Of a DNA stretch of 6,520 bases, positions 1 to 5,206 are shown in pieces. The DNA is from an uncultured Flavobacteriales bacterium (lineage in GTDB: Bacteria; Bacteroidota; Bacteroidia; Flavobacteriales; UBA1820), in the NCBI GenBank assembly GCA_959608625.1, contig CAUHQV010000059.1, positions 1-6,520 on the forward strand. Reading direction: 5' to 3'. The notes beneath the pieces were generated by a model. The model did not search any database. It was not told where the DNA came from and saw only the letters and a program-made list of their open reading frames with translations. The position numbers and the translations under genes were made by a program. Each line of letters starts with the position of its first letter. Position 1 is the stretch's first letter.

Positions 1-20
1 ATCCCCGTGGGATCCCCGTG
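1..20. repeat. Short tandem repeat at the window edge
   Basis: ATCCCCGTG occurs at 1-9 and again at 12-20, a period of 11 bp, with GGG between the copies. The junction also forms the palindrome GGGATCCC at 9-16. It lies just beyond the stop codon of the leftward radical SAM gene. The array may continue to the left of the window, so copy number is unknown and no function can be given. Confidence 0.4.
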
Positions 21-35
21 TTACTAAAAATATTC

Positions 36-1247
36 TCATACCAATCCTATCCCGGTCAATTTGTTCCTATCCACTCCGTACCTTTCTTCCATCGCTCGGA
101 GCGTCGCTTCTCCGAAATCCAGGGGAGCATTCAGCTTTTTTATCTCCCTGTACCCGCGGAATACCTTGGAAAGCATTTTACGGGGGTTGAAGACGATCGA
201 GGACATGATCCAACAGCCGTGGGTGCACCAACAATTGGCTTTATAGCCGTAGCCGATATCGGCTACTTCTTTTTTCATGGCGGCGCCGGCCATCATACGG
301 GAAATATCGCAGTCGTAATCTTTCACATTCCCTACCGGATCCCGAAGTTCGCAGGAACGGAAGCGTCCGTCGTAATCGATGACAAGGGTCGTTTCTCCGG
401 CGGTGCAATCCATCCCCCAGGGGGTCGGCTTGTCTATATTGCTCGCCCGGACATTGTAAAGGGTGCGCATGAGCCCTGTGTAGAAAAATTTAGTCATGAA
501 CCGGCGGAACCATCCGGCATCTTTTCCCATCCGGTCGGCATACCCGGCATAGATCGGGGCCATGCGGTCTTGGAGCTCGCGCAGGGTCTTTTCGGTCAAT
601 ACCTTTACGTTGTCCTCGCGGGTCATTCCCCGGGCCGCCTCTATGGTATGCGTCGAAATGTTGAGCCGACCGAATACCCAGGTCATAAAGTCCAACACCT
701 GTTCGATATTGTAGCGGGTGATGACGGTTGCTACGTTTTTAAGCACCTTCGGGTCGTCCCCGAAATTATCGTCTATCTTTTTGAGGGTTTCCAGTGCCTT
801 GTAAAAATTCCCCGGTACGCCGCGCTGAGTGTCGTGCGTATCAGTAAATCCATCGACGGACACACTGACGGTCACATTCAATTCAGGGCATTTTTCCCGG
901 ATATACCGCACCCACTCCACCACGCGATCCGGTTTCAGGCCGTTGGTAGGCATATTGACGTCTTTTATCGTATTGTTCCGGTAAAATATCTCGATGATTT
1001 GGGGCAAGTCTTCGCGCAGCGTCGGCTCGCCGCCGGAAAGCCACAGGCGGTTGAATTCGCCTGCCGTTTCGGACAACCGCCTTATTTCGTCGAAAGTGAG
1101 ATCGGGCTGTTTCCTGTCCATGTCGTCCGCATAGAAGCACATGGTACACTTCGCGTTGCACCGGCCGGTGACGAATAAAAAAACGGATTCGAGCTTCCGT
1201 TGGGAACTCATCCGCTCGAAAGAACTTTTCGGTCGTTTAGTTTTCAT
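36..1247 (-). CDS. Radical SAM enzyme with SPASM-like C-terminal cluster
   Basis: This 403-residue protein is a radical SAM enzyme. The CxxxCxxC motif is Cys30, Cys34 and Cys37, which binds the [4Fe-4S] cluster that cleaves S-adenosylmethionine. SGGEP at 71-75 is the usual SAM-amino-group motif, and SVSVDG at 128-133 fits a barrel strand. The C-terminal part holds Cys281-x12-Gly-x4-Cys299, which matches the first half of a SPASM domain. It then has Cys313 and a compressed Cys339-x-Cys341-x3-Cys345, so an auxiliary cluster is likely but the pattern is shorter than canonical SPASM. The substrate is unknown. SPASM proteins often modify peptides, but no small precursor-peptide gene is visible beside it, so a peptide role is unsupported. 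The ATG at 1247 has no clear Shine-Dalgarno, normal for Bacteroidota. Met13 is an alternative start. The gene appears monocistronic in this window and ends in TGA. Confidence 0.93.
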   Translation of the reverse strand: MKTKRPKSSFERMSSQRKLESVFLFVTGRCNAKCTMCFYADDMDRKQPDLTFDEIRRLSETAGEFNRLWLSGGEPTLREDLPQIIEIFYRNNTIKDVNMPTNGLKPDRVVEWVRYIREKCPELNVTVSVSVDGFTDTHDTQRGVPGNFYKALETLKKIDDNFGDDPKVLKNVATVITRYNIEQVLDFMTWVFGRLNISTHTIEAARGMTREDNVKVLTEKTLRELQDRMAPIYAGYADRMGKDAGWFRRFMTKFFYTGLMRTLYNVRASNIDKPTPWGMDCTAGETTLVIDYDGRFRSCELRDPVGNVKDYDCDISRMMAGAAMKKEVADIGYGYKANCWCTHGCWIMSSIVFNPRKMLSKVFRGYREIKKLNAPLDFGEATLRAMEERYGVDRNKLTGIGLV

Positions 1248-1313
1248 AGTATTTTGATCTTACGGGCATTTTTATTCATGCCGCCTGTTTTGTGGCCCTA
1301 AAAGTAAACAAAC

Positions 1314-1321
1314 CAAATATA
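1314..1321 (-). promoter_or_regulatory. Candidate Bacteroidota -7 element for the radical SAM gene
   Basis: On the minus strand the bases read TATATTTG, an exact match to the TAnnTTTG -7 consensus of the Bacteroidota primary sigma factor. It is 66 bp upstream of the ATG at 1247, so the leader would be about 60 nt. No TTG or TTTG is seen at the expected 19-21 bp further upstream, so the -33 half is missing or weak. Confidence 0.45.
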
Positions 1322-1370
1322 AAAACCGCGCATATATTCCGTTTGCCTGGTTCGCATATCGAAAATGCCG

Positions 1371-1392
1371 GGTTTTAGAGTGCTCTAAGGCC
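1371..1392 (+). repeat. Stem-loop with wobble pairs, possible structured RNA
   Basis: The arms TTAGAG (1375-1380) and CTCTAA (1383-1388) pair perfectly around TG. Two G-U pairs (1373-1374 with 1389-1390) and two G-C pairs (1371-1372 with 1391-1392) extend the stem to ten pairs. The wobble pairs work only in plus-sense RNA, because in minus-sense RNA they become A-C mismatches. TTTG follows, too short for a good intrinsic terminator. No gene ends here on the plus strand. Confidence 0.4.
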
Positions 1393-1620
1393 TTTGTGCC
1401 CGCCGACTTTCCCCTACTAAAATCCCCACGCGAAATCCGCATAGGAATCGGTTCCTTTCCCGGAAGATCTCTTGCTGGCAATGGGTTTTCCGGGCGGTTC
1501 CTTTTGTCCAGAAAATATACACGCATGCCTAAAAATTTTACACCTGTTCTTGTGCGTATTTGCCTAGATAATTAAAAATAAAATGCTTGCACCCATAGCA
1601 TGATTTTTGATAATTTTCAG

Positions 1621-1647
1621 TAGGTAGAACCTATTAGCTCCTACCTA
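1621..1647 (+). promoter_or_regulatory. Overlapping inverted repeats upstream of the exported-protein gene
   Basis: TAGGTAG at 1621-1627 is a perfect inverted match to CTACCTA at 1641-1647. The core TAGGT at 1621-1625 can also pair with ACCTA at 1629-1633. The two pairings exclude each other, as would a switching leader or a two-site operator. The set ends 34 bp before the ATG at 1682. No promoter could be placed, so whether the element is transcribed is unknown. Confidence 0.35.
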
Positions 1648-1681
1648 AACTGTCTTTATCCACATAATCCCCGGAATCAAA

Positions 1682-2551
1682 ATGAAAAAAGCGCTCTCTC
1701 TTTTAGCGATCGGACTGCTCGCGTGGCCCGCACTGAACGGGCAAAGCCTGCAAACCGTCATTCGGGGTACCGTAAGGGATTCTGTACAGACCATCCCCTA
1801 CGCTTCCGTCTATCTGAAAAATCATCCTGCCAAGGGCATGCAAAGTTCAGAGGACGGCACATTCGCCTTATGGACAGAAAAAAGCGCACTGCCCGATACC
1901 CTGGTCGTATCGGCCATAGGATACCGAACCCTTTTCAAACCGGTGGCAGCCGCCATCGATACCGTAAATATCGATGCCCGGCTGTCCCAGGACATCGTGA
2001 TGCTGGAAGGAGTGGAAATAAAAGGAAAAAAAAGAATATGGCGCAAGGCCATGAGGGAAGCCTGGTGGAAAATGCACGATGCACAGATACAGGAAACCGT
2101 CCGGAATTACCGGTTTATATTCCGAATAACTGAATTTCAGCCGGTAAAATATCCTTATGTATATATTATGGTACCGGGCACTAATTATCTGAAAATAGAA
2201 GGGGATTCGCTTATTTCCTCCTGGTGCTGGGCAGGGGGAATGGTATTTGATAGAAAAGGAGATCTGCGGTCGATAGAAGAAGTTAACCCCCGTATAGACG
2301 TAAGTTTACACATTTACAAAGGGACTATCCGTCTGATCGACCTACAGGAAGACAACGGGATCATGATGCTTGTAATTAACGGAGGCATTAGCATAAGCAT
2401 CCCCAAAAATATCAAGACAGACGCCGCTATCATGAAAACAAGGACATCCATTTATAAAGGATGGATAGAACCGCTACCCTACCGCGAACCTCTAAAAGAG
2501 GACATCCAAACGATATACCGTCGCTCGCCCGGAAGTCAGAACCCCTGGTAG
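1682..2551 (+). CDS. Exported CarboxypepD_reg-like domain protein
   Basis: This 289-residue protein begins with a lysine pair and a hydrophobic stretch at residues 4-18 that reads as a Sec signal peptide, probably cut near Gly20-Gln21. No lipobox cysteine is present. Residues 27-113 fit the CarboxypepD_reg-like beta-sandwich common in Bacteroidota surface proteins. Landmarks are the RGTVRD start, YASVYLK at 40-46, EDGTF at 57-61, a DTLVVSAIGY strand at 72-81 and the closing LEGVEIKG. A basic, tryptophan-rich helical linker (about 118-140) leads to a second half (about 142-270) rich in beta strands. That half ends in a strand reading TRTSIYKGWIEPL, which recalls DUF4251-type domains, but I hold this only weakly. 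There is no TonB-dependent barrel, so it is not a SusC homologue. It likely acts in the periplasm or at the outer membrane, with unknown role. The second half is visibly AT-richer than neighbouring genes, hinting at different ancestry. It stands alone and converges on the LytTR gene 26 bp away. Confidence 0.87.
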   Translation: MKKALSLLAIGLLAWPALNGQSLQTVIRGTVRDSVQTIPYASVYLKNHPAKGMQSSEDGTFALWTEKSALPDTLVVSAIGYRTLFKPVAAAIDTVNIDARLSQDIVMLEGVEIKGKKRIWRKAMREAWWKMHDAQIQETVRNYRFIFRITEFQPVKYPYVYIMVPGTNYLKIEGDSLISSWCWAGGMVFDRKGDLRSIEEVNPRIDVSLHIYKGTIRLIDLQEDNGIMMLVINGGISISIPKNIKTDAAIMKTRTSIYKGWIEPLPYREPLKEDIQTIYRRSPGSQNPW

Positions 2552-2577
2552 TTTCGTCCGGAAATTTAAACAATCCT

Positions 2578-3363
2578 TTACAACGACAAGCGCTCTTTCA
2601 AAAGTTTATATCCGGTTACACTCGCCCGCAGGCAATCGCCGTTCTTCAACCGGATTGTATATACGTCCTTCCCGGAGAGTTCTATCCGGGCTATCTGCCG
2701 GATATTGACGATGCACGAACGGTGGATCCGCACGAAAGTGTCCGGAAGCCCTTGCTCGAAATACTTCATCGTTTGTTCTTTGAGGTATTCACCTGTACCG
2801 GTGCGCAGGGCTACGTAATCCCCGGCGGCGAGGATACAATAGAGGTCGTCCGTGGGGATGAGGTGTATCCCCTCTCTGTCCTTGACCGTGATCCGCTCCA
2901 ACAGTTCCTTTTTATCCGACAGCGGGATTTTTTCTTCTTTTTGAATCCCAGCCTCATCTTCGGTCGGCTCTGTCCGGCGGATGTTTTCATACCACAGGGC
3001 CAATACCCCCCAGCACAACAACCCGTAAACCAGCATCAGGGGAATGCTTCCCGACAGCAATCCCGCCGGGGCAAGGCCCGTCAGGAAACGGACGGCGAAA
3101 ACGTCCGCCAAGCAGACCGCCTGTACCAATACCGCCACTGCGACCTTTGCATACACCGTGACCGGAAATCCCGCCCAAAACCAATACACATACCCTCCCA
3201 GTGCCAGAAACAGGCCGTAGACCACCGCATAGACCGCTGACGCCGGGCACGAAACCCCGCCGTACAGCCACAGCAAACCCCACAGGATCGCAATCTGGGC
3301 GACCGCCACGGCCAGTCCGGTCAGTTTCCCGACATTCGATCGTAAAAACGGGTGCGTATCCAT
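2578..3363 (-). CDS. Membrane-anchored LytTR DNA-binding regulator
   Basis: The 261-residue protein has four hydrophobic segments at about 12-35, 42-64, 68-91 and 104-126, then a charged linker, then a LytTR domain at about 157-258. The domain shows the usual ERITVKDREGIHLIP entry strand, DDLYCILAAGDYVAL and the signature FVRIHRSCIVNIRQIARI at 210-227, with a final helix near GYKLLKERL. LytTR domains bind DNA as response-regulator outputs. Here there is no phospho-receiver domain and no histidine-kinase domain, so this is a one-component regulator held at the membrane. Its ATG lies 4 bp after the stop of the LiaF-like gene, with AAGGA just before it, so the two are almost certainly co-transcribed and translationally linked. 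The natural inference is that the LiaF-like partner senses the envelope and controls this protein. Targets are unknown. Confidence 0.92.
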   Translation of the reverse strand: MDTHPFLRSNVGKLTGLAVAVAQIAILWGLLWLYGGVSCPASAVYAVVYGLFLALGGYVYWFWAGFPVTVYAKVAVAVLVQAVCLADVFAVRFLTGLAPAGLLSGSIPLMLVYGLLCWGVLALWYENIRRTEPTEDEAGIQKEEKIPLSDKKELLERITVKDREGIHLIPTDDLYCILAAGDYVALRTGTGEYLKEQTMKYFEQGLPDTFVRIHRSCIVNIRQIARIELSGKDVYTIRLKNGDCLRASVTGYKLLKERLSL

Positions 3364-3367
3364 GTCC

Positions 3368-4132
3368 TTAATTCTTGATCACTACCCCGCCGAAAGTCAC
3401 ATTTCCCCGGATGACCAGTCGGCTGTTCCCGGTAGCCGGCGCGGAAATGACGCCATAGCGCTTATCCTCGACGCCACCCAGTATCGATTCCAGTTCACTT
3501 ACGATCACCCAGTTGTCCGGCACATAGATCTCTATTCCCCCGAAAGACAATTCCACATCGATAACCGTATCTCCCTCAGGGAGCGAAGTGCGGCGCAAGT
3601 CCAATACCGTCCCCCCGAAATTGTTACGGAGTTCCCCTCCCTTAAAGACCGGATCCAGGACGATATATCTTTCGGCCCCGAACGTATTGCCGGAGCGTAC
3701 AAAACCATCCTCTGTCCCGGTAATGGGATCGGAAAAACCGGGCCGGGCACCCCGGTAGGGATGTCCCCAACGACGATGGCGCCCGCGCCGGCCGAACCGC
3801 CCGAACAACAGCAAAAGGCCCGCCAGTACGATGAGCACCGGCCAATAAATATGCGTCCACCCGGCACCGGCGCCGGTGATCGCGGGTACGAGGAAAAAGC
3901 CACCTACCCCTATCAACAAGAAGCCCCGGACGATCCGGCGGGAGAGCAGGAGCAATATTCCCAATACAACGAGCAAGGACTGCCAAGAGACAAGTATGCC
4001 GAAAAGGTGGCCATCCACCCATCCGAGGTTCCTGCCCAGGAAAAGCAGACCTACGGCGATCAGGATCCCGGCCACAACGAAGACACCTTTTCTGGAAGGG
4101 CGGCGCCCGTTCCATTCTTTTTGCGTAGACAT
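3368..4132 (-). CDS. LiaF-like membrane protein (DUF5668 plus LiaF C-terminal domain)
   Basis: The 254-residue protein has a short basic N-terminus and four hydrophobic segments at about 16-34, 43-64, 67-88 and 95-111. An arginine- and glycine-rich stretch (111-131) follows, then a soluble beta-rich domain at about 145-254. The soluble part has repeating FGG turns: NNFGGTVLDLR, LSFGGIEIYVP, LGGVEDK and VTFGGVVIKN. Such turns are typical of the LiaF/DUF2154 cell-wall-active antibiotic response fold, while the membrane half fits DUF5668. In Firmicutes LiaF restrains the LiaRS two-component system. In Bacteroidota similar proteins are often found beside LytTR regulators, as here. The basic stretch after the last segment suggests the C-terminal domain is cytoplasmic, where it could contact the LytTR domain; this is inference. 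It is first in its operon, and a near-consensus promoter precedes it with a short leader. Confidence 0.9.
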   Translation of the reverse strand: MSTQKEWNGRRPSRKGVFVVAGILIAVGLLFLGRNLGWVDGHLFGILVSWQSLLVVLGILLLLSRRIVRGFLLIGVGGFFLVPAITGAGAGWTHIYWPVLIVLAGLLLLFGRFGRRGRHRRWGHPYRGARPGFSDPITGTEDGFVRSGNTFGAERYIVLDPVFKGGELRNNFGGTVLDLRRTSLPEGDTVIDVELSFGGIEIYVPDNWVIVSELESILGGVEDKRYGVISAPATGNSRLVIRGNVTFGGVVIKN

Positions 4133-4157
4133 AATATTTTTGATTTAACGTTCGATG

Positions 4158-4189
4158 CAAAAGTACTCCCTCCGGAAAGCCCCTGCAAG
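4158..4189 (-). promoter_or_regulatory. Promoter of the LiaF-like/LytTR operon
   Basis: On the minus strand TACTTTTG (4158-4165) matches the TAnnTTTG -7 consensus exactly. CTTG (4186-4189), 20 bp upstream, fits the -33 TTTG box with one mismatch. Transcription would start near 4152, leaving about 20 nt of leader before the ATG at 4132. The spacing and position make this the best promoter in the window. Confidence 0.65.
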
Positions 4190-4213
4190 CCGTCCCCGGC
4201 GAGCTCTTCTTTC

Positions 4214-4236
4214 AAATCCGTAGAAAACGGATTTTT
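4214..4236 (+). terminator. Possible rho-independent terminator or operator palindrome
   Basis: AAATCCGT (4214-4221) and ACGGATTT (4227-4234) form a perfect 8-bp stem with an AGAAA loop. The stem's T-run continues two bases past the pairing. The T-run is on the plus-strand side only. No plus-strand gene ends nearby, so if it terminates, it stops antisense transcription running into the glycosyltransferase operon. It could equally be a protein-binding palindrome upstream of the leftward promoter. Confidence 0.3.
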
Positions 4237-4302
4237 CCCGACGAACACCGCCTGTTGCCCCTTCTAAAAATCCCATCCCCCCGAAAAACCGGCCGTCTTG
4301 CG

Positions 4303-4318
4303 TCCCGGTATTCCGGGA
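4303..4318. repeat. Perfect GC-rich inverted repeat
   Basis: TCCCGG (4303-4308) and CCGGGA (4313-4318) pair perfectly around TATT. The 8-bp palindrome TTCCGGAA follows at 4321-4328. Neither is followed by a clear T-run, so a terminator is unlikely. It is a DNA-binding site or RNA hairpin candidate only. Confidence 0.35.
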
Positions 4319-4426
4319 TCTTCCGGAAAACCACCTTTCGCAGCCACTTACAAATAAATGAAAACCAATTGAAAAGCAGACCTATCTTTTTTGTCGTTTT
4401 TTACAATCCTTTTCGGCATAACCGGA

Positions 4427-4443
4427 TTTTATTTGAAATAAAA
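4427..4443 (+). promoter_or_regulatory. AT-rich palindrome in the glycosyltransferase promoter spacer
   Basis: TTTTATTT (4427-4434) and AAATAAAA (4436-4443) are exact inverted copies around a single G. The palindrome ends two bases before the -7 element at 4446, filling the spacer where -33 contacts and a repressor or activator could act. It is an operator candidate by position; chance is possible in AT-rich DNA. Confidence 0.4.
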
Positions 4444-4445
4444 CG

Positions 4446-4453
4446 TATCTTTG
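4446..4453 (+). promoter_or_regulatory. Bacteroidota -7 element of the glycosyltransferase/LAB_N operon
   Basis: TATCTTTG matches TAnnTTTG exactly. Transcription would start near 4460, giving about 18 nt of leader before the ATG at 4478. At the expected -33 position (about 4422-4425) the bases are not TTG-like, so recognition may depend on the flanking AT-rich palindrome or an activator. Confidence 0.55.
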
Positions 4454-4477
4454 TAACCTCTAACATTTTATGTGCAG

Positions 4478-5206
4478 ATGAACGTTACCAAAGACTATTT
4501 CATGACCGTGATCGTGCCCGTATTCAACGAGCGGGACAACATGCAGAGACTTGAAGAAGAGCTGATAAAATACCTTAAAACAGCCCGTCTGGCCTCCTGT
4601 ATTCTTTTCGTGGACGACGGATCGACCGACGGATCGACACAGATGATAAAAGACGTCTGCGCCCGCAACAAAGACATGTTCTACCTGTCGTTCGAAAAGA
4701 ACTGCGGGAATTCCGCCGCCATGAAAGCGGGTATCGACTATGCGCAGTCCACTTACGTGGGCTACATCGACGCAGACCTGCAAACGACCCCGGACGATTT
4801 CAACCTGCTGGCCGAATACGCCGACAAATATACGCTGGTTACCGGTATCCGGGCCAACCGTAAGGACACTTTCGCCAAAAGGATCCAGTCGAAAATAGGG
4901 AACGCCTTCCGCCGGATGATGACCGGGGACGATGCGAAAGACACCGGCTGCCCGTTGAAGCTCATCCGCACCGAAAATGCGAAAAAAATGCCGTTGTTCT
5001 CGGGGTTGCATCGTTTTGTGCCGGCCCTGATAGCCCTTCAGAACGGCACGGTGAAACAAGTACCCATCCGGCATTTTCCCCGTACGGCCGGCAAATCGAA
5101 ATACACCATGTGGAACCGGTTGATCGGGCCGTTCAACGACTGTTTCGCTTACCGCTGGATGAAGAGCCGCTATATCAACTATAAGGTCAAAGACACCGAT
5201 CTATGA
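4478..5206 (+). CDS. Family 2 glycosyltransferase, DPM1-like polyprenyl-phosphate sugar synthase
   Basis: The 242-residue protein is a compact GT-A enzyme that probably transfers a sugar from a nucleotide sugar to polyprenyl phosphate on the cytoplasmic face. It has the opening TVIVPVFNERDN (10-21), the nucleotide-binding DDGSTD (46-51), EKNCGNSAAMKAG (73-85), the metal-binding DADLQ (98-102) and DTGCPLK (155-161). HRFVPAL (178-184) and RTAGKSKY (202-209) follow. All are expected of DPM1/DPMS-type family 2 enzymes. Unlike ArnC- or GtrB-type relatives, there are no C-terminal membrane helices, so it is soluble or peripheral. I chose ATG 4478. A GTG at 4472 is possible but sits closer to the predicted transcript start. 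Its last four bases, ATGA, overlap the start of the LAB_N gene, indicating coupled translation. Donor sugar is not readable. Confidence 0.92.
   Translation: MNVTKDYFMTVIVPVFNERDNMQRLEEELIKYLKTARLASCILFVDDGSTDGSTQMIKDVCARNKDMFYLSFEKNCGNSAAMKAGIDYAQSTYVGYIDADLQTTPDDFNLLAEYADKYTLVTGIRANRKDTFAKRIQSKIGNAFRRMMTGDDAKDTGCPLKLIRTENAKKMPLFSGLHRFVPALIALQNGTVKQVPIRHFPRTAGKSKYTMWNRLIGPFNDCFAYRWMKSRYINYKVKDTDL

Larger units (their letters stand above)
1248..1681. other. Divergent intergenic region between the radical SAM gene and the exported-protein gene
   Basis: These 434 bp hold no convincing gene. An 84-codon minus-strand frame at 1272-1526 is arginine- and proline-rich, resembles no family I know and overlaps the radical SAM promoter. 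The region is of mixed composition, with a GC-richer core at about 1370-1510 and AT-rich flanks. It contains a strong plus-sense hairpin at 1371-1392. A weaker inverted repeat, ATGCT at 1583-1587 with AGCAT at 1597-1601, is followed by a T5 run. An overlapping inverted-repeat set lies at 1621-1647. I could not find a clean TAnnTTTG promoter for the rightward gene at 1682. Confidence 0.6.
4133..4477. other. Divergent intergenic region with two promoters and several palindromes
   Basis: These 345 bp separate the leftward LiaF-like/LytTR operon from the rightward glycosyltransferase operon. No gene is supported. A leftward promoter sits at 4158-4189 and a rightward -7 element at 4446-4453. Between them are three perfect inverted repeats (4214-4234, 4303-4318, 4427-4443), the palindrome TTCCGGAA at 4321-4328, and two TGAAAA copies at 4359-4364 and 4370-4375 spaced by one helical turn (11 bp). 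T-runs follow at about 4387-4392 and 4397-4402. The left half is GC-rich and the right half AT-rich. Confidence 0.6.

Noticed and set aside
18..1178. Long plus-strand open frame opposite the radical SAM gene
   Set aside because: It lies almost wholly antisense to a gene with clear family motifs, and its translation is rich in His, Gly, Pro and Arg with no domain logic.
1272..1526. 84-codon minus-strand open frame in the intergenic region
   Set aside because: No recognisable domain, arginine-rich low-quality translation, no start signal, and it covers the best promoter candidate for the radical SAM gene.
1583..1608. Inverted repeat ATGCT/AGCAT followed by a T5 run as a terminator
   Set aside because: The stem is only 5 bp with a 9-nt loop and AT-rich, and no plus-strand gene ends before it.
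2461..3240. 259-codon plus-strand open frame opposite the LytTR gene
   Set aside because: Antisense to a gene with clear LytTR motifs; the translation shows no family features and overlaps the end of the exported-protein gene.
4147..4155. LytTR-type half-site (AACGTT core) near the LiaF-like gene start
   Set aside because: LytTR sites usually come as two direct copies about 21 bp apart. No second copy is seen at that spacing on either side, so autoregulation by this site is unsupported.
4060..4248. 62-codon minus-strand open frame upstream of and overlapping the LiaF-like start
   Set aside because: The first 35 or so residues look somewhat protein-like, but it runs through the predicted promoter and a perfect palindrome and is out of frame with the LiaF-like gene. 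At most a decayed remnant.
3362..4267. 301-codon plus-strand open frame opposite the LiaF-like gene
   Set aside because: Antisense shadow with proline-, glutamine- and charge-rich low-complexity content; the minus strand carries membrane segments and FGG repeats.
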